Shown here piece after piece: positions 6,800 to 14,476 of a stretch of DNA of 20,091 nucleotides (positions within the stretch are counted from its first letter, which is position 1; every line of letters starts with the position of its first letter). Both the position numbers and the translations under genes were made by a program. The stretch is from Bacteroidota bacterium (lineage in GTDB: Bacteria > Bacteroidota > Bacteroidia > Chitinophagales > Chitinophagaceae): contig JAFAAT010000281.1 of the NCBI GenBank assembly GCA_023426425.1, positions 1-20,091 on the forward strand. The letters run 5' to 3'. A model generated the notes under the pieces. The model saw only the letters and a program-made list of their open reading frames with translations. It had not been told where the DNA came from and ran no database searches.

Positions 6800-8701
6800 A
6801 TGAAAAATAGATTTCTACTTCTATTGTTGGCGTCGTCGATTGTGAGCCAGCAATCACAGGCTCAGTTGCCAATGACGAATTTCAATTCCGGGCTACCTGC
6901 AAACTGGTCAAGAATTAAGGTGGACAATAACAGCGTGGACGGAGGACAGGTAAATTCCGTGATTGTCGCTGCTCTTGCTACTCAGGCGTGGATGGTTCGT
7001 ACGAATGGAACCAATGATTCATGCATGCTTACTGCATCACTGTTTTCCCCTCCGGGCAAAGCGGACAGGTGGTTGATTACACCTTCTTTTACCGTAAACA
7101 GCTCAAACATGATCCTGAGCTGGGAAGATGTAGAAACTATCAGCGGAAAAAATGATTCGCTACAGGTATGGGTATCACCCACTGCGGGGACGACAGTTGC
7201 CTCGTTCACGCAGAAGATATATGATGGTCCGGTTACAGCCTTCAACGCGAATCAGGCTTTTGGTCCCAAAGGTGCAGCATTAGGCGCCTATAACGGGCAG
7301 ACTATCAGAGTGGCGTTCCGGAACAACTCCTACCAACAAGGTGTAGTTCGCCTGGACAATGTCTCGACACAAGTTCTTGCAAATGCGATCGAGGCAGGTG
7401 CCACGGGAGTGGATTTTCCGCCAATAGTTGCAGCGAGTGCATCTACGCCTGTGTCTGTTTCAGTTACTAACAACGGTTCAAGCGATATCACATCCATTCA
7501 GATAAGTTATAAAATTGACAACGGCACCCCTGTGATACAAACGTTCGCCACCAGTATTCCACCATTAGTGACTGCTACATTGACTTTTACTACACCTGTA
7601 GGCACTACTACTGCGGGGGTACATACAATCACTGCAGATATCCTCCAGGTGAATGGTGGCGGTGATGCTGTAGCTTCTAATAATCAGATCACGCAAAACT
7701 TTAGTACTGCCACGCAAAGTGTAGCGAGGAACGGTTTGATGGAGGAGTTTACGTCATCGACCTGCGTGCCATGTGCAGCATTCAATGCAGTATTTGACCC
7801 GCTGATTGTACAGAACAACGCGAATATGGCGGGCTCAAAGTTCAATATTATCAAGTACCAGATGAACTGGCCAAGCCCGGGAAATGATGCAAGCTATAAT
7901 GCACATGGTGAAACGAGGAAAAACTATTACGGTGTTAATGGTATACCCGATCATTATACAAACGGCCAGGTGGGTGGTTCTGGAAATCAGGCTGAGATAA
8001 ACGCTTCCAAGACTGCTCCATCGTTTGTAGACATCAGCGGAAGCTATCAAGTAAAAGGAGACTCGATCATTGGTAGTGTGACTGTGACCCCATATATCAC
8101 CACAGCGAATGCCACCTTCAAACTTCATATGGCGGTAACTGAAAAATACTACATCAATCATAATGCAACTACTACTCAATCCGAGTACCGACATGTGATG
8201 CGGAAAATGTTCCCTAATGGAAATGGAACGTCTATCACAACCTTTACTGCAAACACCCCACAAACTTTCACATTCAGGGATAAGTTTACGGTTGGCAATG
8301 TCACTCAAAATTCGCACAACTTCTGGTGGAGTCCATTTGATGGTCATCTAATTGCGTTCCTGCAGGACGATGGAACGAAGGAGGTACTTCAGTCAGTTGC
8401 GATACCTGCAGCATGGCCGACAGATATAACCGAGACATCTTCCGATTTGTCGGACGTAATCGTTTATCCAAATCCAGCTTCGGACTTCGCTATTGTAAAG
8501 TTTAATATTGGGAATGACAGAGGTGCGAAAGTTACAGTATTAGATGCCTTAGGAAAAACAGTATTTGAAACAACTGAAACAAAGGCAAGAGGAATACAGG
8601 AATTCCATTTACCTGTTTCCAATTTATCTTCTGGCATTTACCAGATCAGAGTGCAGTCGGCCGGACATGTCGTGACCCAGAAGCTCACTGTCGTTGATTA
8701 A
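6800..8701 (+). CDS. Secreted Omp28-related protein with thioredoxin-like CxxC and T9SS sorting domain (paralog 1)
   Basis: A 633-residue exported protein. Residues 1-22 form a signal peptide ending in SQAQ. Residues about 25-195 resemble a cleaved-adhesin/choice-of-anchor jelly-roll module (NFNSGLPANW, GKADRWLITPSF, LSWEDVE, IRVAFRNNS). Residues about 210-305 look like a CARDB/Ig-like module. Residues about 310-545 match the Omp28-related family, with a thioredoxin-like start MEEFTSSTCVPCAAFN (C322, C325). Residues about 555-633 are a type A T9SS C-terminal sorting domain (YPNPASDF, DALGKTVF, SSGIYQIRV). The protein should cross the outer membrane by the T9SS and be surface-anchored or released. 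The CxxC suggests redox or disulfide chemistry, but Omp28 proteins have only a loosely defined adhesin-like role. It is followed by a strong terminator and a paralog. Confidence 0.9.
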   Translation: MKNRFLLLLLASSIVSQQSQAQLPMTNFNSGLPANWSRIKVDNNSVDGGQVNSVIVAALATQAWMVRTNGTNDSCMLTASLFSPPGKADRWLITPSFTVNSSNMILSWEDVETISGKNDSLQVWVSPTAGTTVASFTQKIYDGPVTAFNANQAFGPKGAALGAYNGQTIRVAFRNNSYQQGVVRLDNVSTQVLANAIEAGATGVDFPPIVAASASTPVSVSVTNNGSSDITSIQISYKIDNGTPVIQTFATSIPPLVTATLTFTTPVGTTTAGVHTITADILQVNGGGDAVASNNQITQNFSTATQSVARNGLMEEFTSSTCVPCAAFNAVFDPLIVQNNANMAGSKFNIIKYQMNWPSPGNDASYNAHGETRKNYYGVNGIPDHYTNGQVGGSGNQAEINASKTAPSFVDISGSYQVKGDSIIGSVTVTPYITTANATFKLHMAVTEKYYINHNATTTQSEYRHVMRKMFPNGNGTSITTFTANTPQTFTFRDKFTVGNVTQNSHNFWWSPFDGHLIAFLQDDGTKEVLQSVAIPAAWPTDITETSSDLSDVIVYPNPASDFAIVKFNIGNDRGAKVTVLDALGKTVFETTETKARGIQEFHLPVSNLSSGIYQIRVQSAGHVVTQKLTVVD

Positions 8702-8726
8702 CTTTAGCTAATAATTGTTCCCAGGA

Positions 8727-8756
8727 AGAAAGCCGCCAAAAGGCGGCTTTCTTATT
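8727..8756 (+). terminator. Intrinsic terminator between the two Omp28-like paralogs
   Basis: Perfect 11-bp stem AGAAAGCCGCC/GGCGGCTTTCT (8727-8737/8742-8752) with an AAAA loop. It implies separate transcription of the two paralogs and argues against any start codon for the second gene upstream of it. Confidence 0.9.
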
Positions 8757-8778
8757 GACTGGCCGATCAGGATAAAAA

Positions 8779-8811
8779 TTTGCCACATGATTGTAAAATC
8801 TTTTAACTTCA
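8779..8811 (+). promoter_or_regulatory. Weak candidate promoter of the second Omp28-like gene
   Basis: TTTG (8779-8782), 21 bases, then TAACTTCA (8804-8811), which matches TAnnTTTG at four of its six fixed positions. It lies in the right place, between the upstream terminator and the ATG at 8832. Confidence 0.3.
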
Positions 8812-8831
8812 GGTTCTCAAAAATATTAAGA

Positions 8832-10721
8832 ATGAAAAAGATTTTACTTTCCTGCGCCTTGCTTGCTTTTTTGCATCAAGGGAATGCACAACCCTGGACA
8901 CAGAATTTCAACAGTGGGATTCCGTCCAATTGGGTAATGATCAATGCTGACAACAAGACCCCTGACCCTGGATTTGGTACAACTATAGTAAACAAGCTGA
9001 CGGCACAAGCGTGGATGGCTTCTGAAGTCGCCACAGGCGATTCAGCTGCAATGACTGTGTCCTGGTTTAGTCCAGTAGGAAAGGCGGACAGATGGTTGAT
9101 CACTCAGTCATTTCAGGTAACTGACCCCAACATGGTGCTCACCTGGGAGGACTTTGCCCCTGATGCATCCTATACTGACTCTATTCAGATCCTGGTTTCT
9201 CCGACAGCAGGCACAACAACTTCTGCGTTTACCACTACACTTTACCAGGGGCCGGGTTCCACTTCTGATTTTCTGAAGCGCGGCACTTCTCTGGGTGCAT
9301 TCAATGGGCAAACAATCCGCGTTGCATTTAGAAACAATTCTACTGACAAGTACGTTTTGTATGTAGACAATGCAGCCACCGAAATTCTCGCTGCCCTTGA
9401 CGGTAGAATCGATTCTCTGGACATTCCTAAACTCGCGGGAAACAATACGCCAATAAAAGTGCTGGTTTCTAATCAGGGTGCTGCTGCAATCACCAGTCTG
9501 ACCCTCGAATACAGCATCGATGGCGGAACGCCAGTATCCCAGACTTTTAACGGCCTGAACATCCAGAGCTATGGCTCTGCGTGGGTAACTTTTACCAATA
9601 CACTTACAGGTCTTGCTCAGGGTCCGCACAACGTAACAGTAACTCTTACACAGGCGAACAGTGCTGCAGACCCGGTAGTAGCAAACAACACGGGTAGCCG
9701 TGCGATAACTGTCCCAGGAGCTGCCGTTACACGCAACGGTTTGATTGAGGAATTCACATCTTCCACCTGCCCACCGTGTGAAGCCTTCAACCTCTGGTTT
9801 GATCCGTTGCTCCAGTCAAACAATGCGAACGTACCAAGTTCACACTTCAATGTTATCAAATACCAAATGAACTGGCCTAGTCCGGGCAATGATGCGAGCT
9901 ACAACGCCGATGGTAATACACGCCGGAATTACTATGGTGTAAATGCTATTCCAGATCATTTTGTTAATGGACGGCAAGGAACTGCGAATACCAGCAGTGC
10001 GGCACAAGCCGAAATTACATCTAGTAAAACTGCACCGGCCTATGTAGATATTTCCGGAAGGTATTCGGTAAAAGGAGATTCTCTGATCGTTGAAGTTACA
10101 GTCACTCCGAACTTCACCTTAACGAATGCCAACTTCCAGTTGCACATGGCTGCTACAGAGAAATTCTACAAAAACCATAACGCAACCACAAATCAGGAAG
10201 ATTACTATCACGTAATGCGTAGGATGTTCCCTAATGGAAATGGCGTAACAATCAACAATTTCACCAGTGGAGTTGCTCAAACCTTTACTCACCGCGTGAA
10301 GTACACGAAAGGCAATGTTACTCAGAACTCTTACAATTTCTGGTGGCACCCGATTGACGGAAATCTTGTAGTATTCCTTCAGGATAATGAAACAAGAGAT
10401 ATTCTACAGTCCGTATCAATTCCCGCCAGCTGGCCGCTATCAGTAAATGAAGCAACGAACAATGTTGGCAACGTAAAGGTTTATCCAAATCCTGCAACAG
10501 ATCAGACAAACATTCTGTTTACATTGGATAAGGCAACAAAGGTGAATGTGTCTGTTACAGATGCGCTTGGCCGAGTAGTTTACACTTCCAATGAAAACAC
10601 TTTGAGCAGCGGTGCACAAAGAGTCGCAGTACCTACAGCCAATCTTGCTGAAGGTATCTACAACGTGAGGATCCAGTCTGAAGAGGGATTTGTGACTGAA
10701 AAGCTATCTGTGGCAAAATAA
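8832..10721 (+). CDS. Secreted Omp28-related protein with thioredoxin-like CxxC and T9SS sorting domain (paralog 2)
   Basis: A 629-residue paralog of the preceding gene with the same architecture. Residues 1-20 are the signal peptide (MKKILLSCALLAFLHQGNAQ). A cleaved-adhesin-like module covers about 22-190, a CARDB/Ig-like module about 200-300, an Omp28/thioredoxin-like region about 302-540 with EEFTSSTCPPCEAFN (C313, C316), and a T9SS type A sorting domain about 553-629 (YPNPATDQ, DALGRVVY, AEGIYNVRI). The blocks KYQMNWPSPGNDASYN and RMFPNGNG are nearly identical to those of paralog 1. The frame extends 39 codons further upstream, but that extension crosses the terminator at 8727-8756 and hides the signal peptide, so I start at 8832. 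Codon choice is more C-rich than in most neighbouring genes. Confidence 0.92.
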   Translation: MKKILLSCALLAFLHQGNAQPWTQNFNSGIPSNWVMINADNKTPDPGFGTTIVNKLTAQAWMASEVATGDSAAMTVSWFSPVGKADRWLITQSFQVTDPNMVLTWEDFAPDASYTDSIQILVSPTAGTTTSAFTTTLYQGPGSTSDFLKRGTSLGAFNGQTIRVAFRNNSTDKYVLYVDNAATEILAALDGRIDSLDIPKLAGNNTPIKVLVSNQGAAAITSLTLEYSIDGGTPVSQTFNGLNIQSYGSAWVTFTNTLTGLAQGPHNVTVTLTQANSAADPVVANNTGSRAITVPGAAVTRNGLIEEFTSSTCPPCEAFNLWFDPLLQSNNANVPSSHFNVIKYQMNWPSPGNDASYNADGNTRRNYYGVNAIPDHFVNGRQGTANTSSAAQAEITSSKTAPAYVDISGRYSVKGDSLIVEVTVTPNFTLTNANFQLHMAATEKFYKNHNATTNQEDYYHVMRRMFPNGNGVTINNFTSGVAQTFTHRVKYTKGNVTQNSYNFWWHPIDGNLVVFLQDNETRDILQSVSIPASWPLSVNEATNNVGNVKVYPNPATDQTNILFTLDKATKVNVSVTDALGRVVYTSNENTLSSGAQRVAVPTANLAEGIYNVRIQSEEGFVTEKLSVAK

Positions 10722-10740
10722 GATTCTAAATGACAGCAAT

Positions 10741-10773
10741 AAAAAAACTCCCGGTGATCCGGGAGTTTTTTAT
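10741..10773. terminator. Bidirectional intrinsic terminator between convergent genes
   Basis: Perfect 12-bp stem AAAAACTCCCGG (10743-10754) with CCGGGAGTTTTT (10759-10770), loop TGAT. The A-run on the left and T-run on the right serve both directions. The stop codon of the minus-strand gene overlaps its right edge. Confidence 0.92.
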
Positions 10774-11102
10774 TGTTCAAAGTATTCGATGATGCATTCC
10801 TTGAGGAGGTTTTCCTGGCCCTGGAGGCCGGTGGCTTCCACGGCTTTTACTTCCTGGTAGTGTGGCCAGCCTTCTTCGTCGCGGTCGACGAACTCGAAAT
10901 ATCCGCGACGTGCCAGGAGGGAGCAGACGGCTATATGCATGAGGTCCTGTTTCTGTTCTTTGGTGAACTTCCTTCGCCTGGGCATCATTCCAAGCTCATT
11001 GATGCCGACCAGGAACAGAATACCTTCCATATCAGGAAGTTTGCCAAAGCGCTCCTGCAGCAGCAGTTCGACATTCTTCCATCTTTCTTCAAATTGTTCC
11101 AT
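10770..11102 (-). CDS. Conserved Bacteroidota protein of unknown function (110 aa)
   Basis: A small soluble, acidic protein with no signal peptide or membrane segment. Visible landmarks are MEQFEERWKNVELLLQERFG (1-20), a hydrophobic helix GILFLVGINELG (27-38), KFTKEQKQDLMHIAVC (45-60), a Y-F-E-F segment and EEGWPHYQEV (76-85), and a C-terminal helix QENLLKECIIEYFEQ. I recall similar uncharacterised proteins across Bacteroidota, in which the KFTKEQKxDLMHIA block and the GWPHY block are conserved. I know no assigned function and propose none. It converges on the second Omp28-like gene and shares its bidirectional terminator. A repeat-rich gap lies upstream of it. Confidence 0.8.
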   Translation of the reverse strand: MEQFEERWKNVELLLQERFGKLPDMEGILFLVGINELGMMPRRRKFTKEQKQDLMHIAVCSLLARRGYFEFVDRDEEGWPHYQEVKAVEATGLQGQENLLKECIIEYFEQ

Positions 11103-11155
11103 GGCGGCGAAGTTAGGAGATGTTTGTGGATTGGTGGGATGGTGATGGCGTCGGC

Positions 11156-11190
11156 TGTTGGCTTTTAGCTTTTAGCCATTGGCTCTAGCG
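11156..11190 (-). repeat. Heptamer repeats (GCYAANN on the minus strand)
   Basis: The plus strand reads TGTTGGC, TTTTAGC, TTTTAGC, CATTGGC, then a decayed TCTAGCG. On the minus strand these are GCCAACA, GCTAAAA, GCTAAAA and GCCAATG. The same family appears on the plus strand at 19276-19300. Confidence 0.7.
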
Positions 11191-11361
11191 CTGGCGCTGG
11201 CAATTGGCGATGGGTATCGGCGAAGGCGAAGGCTGACCGGCGGGGTTTTCTTTCCTGTCATCTGTCTTTGTTTGCTAAGGGCTGTGGTTTTGCTTGTCGT
11301 TTCCGAGCAGCGCCTTACATTTCTCCTCCCCCGCAAGCCCTAAAAAAATAGAGTGAAATAC

Positions 11362-11392
11362 TTGGTTCGCGGCCCATTTTTTGCTATCTTAC
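11362..11392 (+). promoter_or_regulatory. Orphan promoter-like element
   Basis: TTG (11362-11364), 20 bases, then TATCTTAC (11385-11392), which has the same geometry as the element before the gene at 19708. No ORF follows within 670 bases on this strand, so it may drive a noncoding transcript that includes the 11-bp array, or it may be chance. Confidence 0.3.
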
Positions 11393-11459
11393 AACCTCAG
11401 CTCGTTGAGGAATTCTTCTTCATTCAACTAAGAAAAATCGCCTTCTCCCAATGCCTCAA

Positions 11460-11514
11460 CTGACCGACATCTGACGCACATCTGACCGACATCTGACGCA
11501 TAACTGACGCATAT
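11460..11514. repeat. Perfect-length 11-bp tandem array, five units
   Basis: Units are CTGACCGACAT (11460-11470), CTGACGCACAT (11471-11481), CTGACCGACAT (11482-11492), CTGACGCATAA (11493-11503) and CTGACGCATAT (11504-11514). All are exactly 11 bp; units 1 and 3 are identical. There are no spacers, so this is a minisatellite-type array and not CRISPR. Confidence 0.95.
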
Positions 11515-11835
11515 AAACTCCGGAATTAACACCTGATATAGCCATTACAAAGAAGAACACGCGTCTTACACATACCGGAGCAACCACCAATCTCATTAAC
11601 AATTCACAAGAGGCGGCCGTATAAGGTCCCTCTTACCCGCTCCCGTTCCTGCCCCAGACGTGATCCGGCATGTGCTGCCCTGTGCGGTCTGATTGAATGT
11701 GACGCAGAAAAATGCAAAAACACTTTTTCAGAGTCAGACTGGGGATGACGCGCTGCTTCGACGGCTTAAGGCCACCCCTTTCTATCTAAAGGCAGGCAAA
11801 CCTCTTTAATTGGAGGCGAAAGTTGAGTGGGATCA

Positions 11836-11880
11836 GGGAGGAGAAGACCGAAGAGAGGGAGAAACATACGTTCTCCTCCC
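11836..11880. repeat. 10-bp perfect inverted repeat upstream of the MoxR gene
   Basis: GGGAGGAGAA (11836-11845) and TTCTCCTCCC (11871-11880) flank a purine-rich 25-base loop. No T-run follows, so it is not an ordinary terminator. Confidence 0.6.
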
Positions 11881-12014
11881 CCTCACGAACACTCCCATCG
11901 CCACGCCCGACAAAGAGGAGGGCGCAAAGAAGGGGACAAAGGACAAGTGGAAATTTTGGGATTTTAAAAAAAGTTAAAAAGATGAGGCTGATTATGATTT
12001 GCCGTATTAGTTTA

Positions 12015-12022
12015 TACTTTTG
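12015..12022 (+). promoter_or_regulatory. Candidate -7 promoter element of the MoxR gene
   Basis: TACTTTTG is a full match to TAnnTTTG, about 45 bases before the ATG at 12068. A TTTG (11998-12001) lies only 13 bases upstream, too close for a standard -33 element. Confidence 0.45.
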
Positions 12023-12067
12023 GAATAGAACGTCAATTGCACAGTTTTAAACTGCAAAAACTTATCT

Positions 12068-13075
12068 ATGGAGCCGATTGCCTCTTCAACGGATATCAGA
12101 GAATTAAACGAACGTATTCACCAGCAAAGTGCTTTCATCGACCTGCTGAACATGGAGCTGAACAAGGCTGTGGTGGGTCAGAAATACATGGTGGAAAGAC
12201 TGCTTATTGGACTTCTTGCTAACGGGCATGTGCTTTTGGAAGGTGTACCGGGACTGGCAAAGACATTAGCCATCAAATCACTGGCCGCGGCGATACATGC
12301 AAAATTTGCCCGTATCCAGTTTACCCCCGACCTGCTTCCTGCGGACGTGCTGGGAACGATGGTCTATAATCCACAGGCCCATGAATTTGCAGTGAGGAAA
12401 GGGCCGATATTCTCGAACTTTATACTTGCGGATGAAATCAACCGTGCACCAGCCAAAGTCCAGAGTGCACTACTTGAGGCTATGCAGGAGCGGCAGGTGA
12501 CGATTGGCGATCATACCTATAAGCTGGAGGAGCCGTTCCTGGTGTTGGCCACACAGAACCCCATTGAACAGGAGGGAACCTATGAGCTACCGGAAGCACA
12601 AGTCGACAGGTTTATGCTCAAGGTGGTAATTACCTATCCAAAGAAGGAGGAGGAGCGGCACATTATCCGTTTTAACCTGAACCCTCAGGGAATGCCAAAG
12701 ATCAATTCAGTTGTTACCCCAGACGATATCCTGCGTGCGCGCCACCTCGTAAGAGAGGTTTACATGGATGAAAAGATTGAGCAGTATATCCTTGATATTG
12801 TATTCGCTACCCGTTTCCCTGAAGATTATAAACTGGGAAGGCTGAAGCCGCTGATCAGCTATGGAGCCTCACCACGTGCCAGTATCAGCCTGGCATTGGC
12901 AGCCAAGGCATATGCATTCATCAAGCGGAGAGGCTATGTAATCCCCGAAGACGTTCGTGCGGTCTGTCATGACGTGATGCGCCACAGAGTGGGGATTACG
13001 TATGAGGCTGAGGCTGAGAATGTAAACAGCGAACATATTATTAATGAGATCCTGAACATAGTTGAAGTCCCTTAG
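12068..13075 (+). CDS. MoxR-family AAA+ ATPase
   Basis: A 335-residue cytoplasmic AAA+ ATPase of the MoxR type, a group thought to act as chaperones that assemble or activate protein complexes, often with VWA-domain partners. Visible motifs are Walker A GVPGLAKT (59-66), the FTPDLLPADVLGT segment (95-107), Walker B FILADE (118-123), sensor 1 ATQNP (171-175) and the sensor-2 region GASPRAS with R280; the C-terminal lid (AAA_lid_2) follows. The length is normal. Usual partners (DUF58 and VWA/Bat proteins) are absent here: the next gene is serS, separated by a terminator. It therefore looks like an isolated copy, or its partners lie elsewhere. Confidence 0.93.
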   Translation: MEPIASSTDIRELNERIHQQSAFIDLLNMELNKAVVGQKYMVERLLIGLLANGHVLLEGVPGLAKTLAIKSLAAAIHAKFARIQFTPDLLPADVLGTMVYNPQAHEFAVRKGPIFSNFILADEINRAPAKVQSALLEAMQERQVTIGDHTYKLEEPFLVLATQNPIEQEGTYELPEAQVDRFMLKVVITYPKKEEERHIIRFNLNPQGMPKINSVVTPDDILRARHLVREVYMDEKIEQYILDIVFATRFPEDYKLGRLKPLISYGASPRASISLALAAKAYAFIKRRGYVIPEDVRAVCHDVMRHRVGITYEAEAENVNSEHIINEILNIVEVP

Positions 13076-13100
13076 AGAAATCGTTTAGGTAAGAGATATA

Positions 13101-13134
13101 GACCTTCCGGCACAGAAACCCGGGAGGTCTTTTT
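13101..13134 (+). terminator. Intrinsic terminator after the MoxR gene
   Basis: GACCTTCCGG (13101-13110) pairs with CCGGGAGGTC (13120-13129) with one G-U pair, followed by five T. Confidence 0.9.
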
Positions 13135-13147
13135 ATTGGAAGCAGGT

Positions 13148-13155
13148 TATATTTG
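13148..13155 (+). promoter_or_regulatory. Candidate -7 promoter element of serS
   Basis: TATATTTG, a full match to TAnnTTTG, directly after the MoxR terminator and 17 bases before the serS ATG. The -33 position would fall inside the terminator's right arm and has no TTG. Confidence 0.4.
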
Positions 13156-13172
13156 CCGGGTAAATATCAGAT

Positions 13173-14444
13173 ATGCTCCCGATACAGTTGTTTAGGCAGG
13201 ATAAGGAAAGAATCGTCGCAGGACTGCAGAAGAAAAACTTCAAAGAAATGCAGCTTGTGGACCAGATCATCGAACTGGATGAGCAAAGAAGGCAACTACA
13301 AGTGGAAAACGATGCGGTTTCAGCAACCGTTAACAGTGCTTCTAAGAATATTGGTGCGCTGATTGGCCAGGGTAAAAAGGAAGAAGCCGAGAAACTGAAG
13401 GCTGAGGTGTCGCAAAACAAGGAGCGTAGTAAAGAACTAACGCAAAGACTGTCTGAGATTGAGGATAAGCTTCAGGATGTACTGGTCAAGGTTCCCAACC
13501 TTCCTCACGAGTCTGTACCGGAGGGGAAGACTCCGGAAGAAAATGAAGTGGTGCGTAGTGGAGGGGAAAGACCTGATCTGTCGGCTCAAAAACTGCCTCA
13601 CTGGGAGCTTACTGAGCTATACAAGTTAATCGATTTCGAACTGGGCAATAAGATCACGGGGAGTGGATTTCCTGTGTATACCGGGCAGGGTGCCAGGCTG
13701 CAACGAGCACTGATCAGTTATTTCCTTGAGTACAATATTGACGCCGGCTATCACGAGTACTATCCGCCTTATATGGTGAACGAGGCTACTGCTTATGGCA
13801 CTGGTCAGCTGCCTGATAAGGAAGGACAAATGTATCATGTGACTGCGGATGGTTTCTATCTCATACCTACTGCAGAAGTGCCGGTGACTAATGTGTACCG
13901 TGATACTATCATTCCTGAACAGCAGCTACCGGTAAAGATGACTGCATACACACCTTGTTTCCGGAGGGAGGCTGGCTCCTATGGTAAAGATGTGCGTGGG
14001 CTGAACAGGGTGCATCAGTTTGACAAGGTGGAGATCGTGCAGTTGGTACATCCAGATAAGAGCTATGAGGCACTGGAGGAGATGGTAATACATGTGGAGC
14101 GACTGGTGGAGTCGCTGGCACTTGAGTACCGTATACTCAGGCTTTGTGGCGGTGACATGAGTTTCGGGTCTGCGCTTACCTATGATTTTGAAGTGTACAG
14201 TGCAGCGCAGGAACGCTGGCTGGAGGTGAGTTCGGTGAGTAATTTTGAAGTGTTTCAGACCAACAGGATGAAGATCAGGTTCCGGGATAGCAATGGTAAG
14301 ACTCAATTGGCTCATAGCCTGAATGGCAGTTCCCTGGCGCTGCCGCGTATTATGGCCTGTATCCTGGAAAATCACCAGACGCCGGAAGGCGTCAAGATTC
14401 CAGAGGCGCTTCAACGCTTTTTCGGAAAAGAAATGATAAAGTAG
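13173..14444 (+). CDS. serS: Seryl-tRNA synthetase
   Basis: A 423-residue class II aminoacyl-tRNA synthetase that charges tRNA-Ser with serine in the cytoplasm. Residues about 1-110 form the N-terminal antiparallel coiled coil that grips the long variable arm of tRNA-Ser; it is rich in K, E and Q with heptad spacing. The catalytic domain carries TAEVP (233-237), motif 2 FRREAGSYGKDVRG (273-286) and motif 3 NGSSLALPR (394-402). Length and motif order are those of ordinary bacterial SerRS. The start MLPIQLFRQDKERI is the normal family N-terminus. The following gene starts 32 bases after the stop codon. Confidence 0.98.
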   Translation: MLPIQLFRQDKERIVAGLQKKNFKEMQLVDQIIELDEQRRQLQVENDAVSATVNSASKNIGALIGQGKKEEAEKLKAEVSQNKERSKELTQRLSEIEDKLQDVLVKVPNLPHESVPEGKTPEENEVVRSGGERPDLSAQKLPHWELTELYKLIDFELGNKITGSGFPVYTGQGARLQRALISYFLEYNIDAGYHEYYPPYMVNEATAYGTGQLPDKEGQMYHVTADGFYLIPTAEVPVTNVYRDTIIPEQQLPVKMTAYTPCFRREAGSYGKDVRGLNRVHQFDKVEIVQLVHPDKSYEALEEMVIHVERLVESLALEYRILRLCGGDMSFGSALTYDFEVYSAAQERWLEVSSVSNFEVFQTNRMKIRFRDSNGKTQLAHSLNGSSLALPRIMACILENHQTPEGVKIPEALQRFFGKEMIK

Positions 14445-14451
14445 AACCTAT

Positions 14452-14459
14452 TATCTTTA
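14452..14459 (+). promoter_or_regulatory. Candidate -7 promoter element of the DUF4293 gene
   Basis: TATCTTTA matches TAnnTTTG except for its last base and lies 17 bases before the ATG at 14477. No good -33 element is seen, so co-transcription with serS is equally possible. Confidence 0.3.
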
Positions 14460-14476
14460 ATACATAAACTGTCTAC

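Larger units (their letters stand above)
11103..12067. other. Large repeat-bearing intergenic gap, no convincing gene
   Basis: 965 bases between divergent genes. From left to right it has heptamer repeats (11156-11190), simple GGCGAA/GCTGGC repeats (about 11190-11232), an orphan promoter-like element (11362-11392) followed at once by the hairpin CCTCA/TGAGG (11395-11410), a perfect 11-bp tandem array (11460-11514), a spaced CTCCGG/CCGGAG pair (about 11519 and 11575), a 10-bp inverted repeat (11836-11880) and the MoxR promoter candidate (12015-12022). A 75-codon frame at 11823-12050 spans the inverted repeat and looks like chance. The other stretches show nothing I can name. Confidence 0.6.

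Noticed and set aside
11460..11514. The 11-bp repeats as a CRISPR array.
   Set aside because: The units are contiguous with no spacers, are far too short, and no cas genes are present.
11823..12050. A 75-codon plus-strand frame before the MoxR gene.
   Set aside because: It has low-complexity, Arg/Glu/Pro-rich content, spans the inverted repeat 11836-11880 and the MoxR promoter candidate, and resembles no family.
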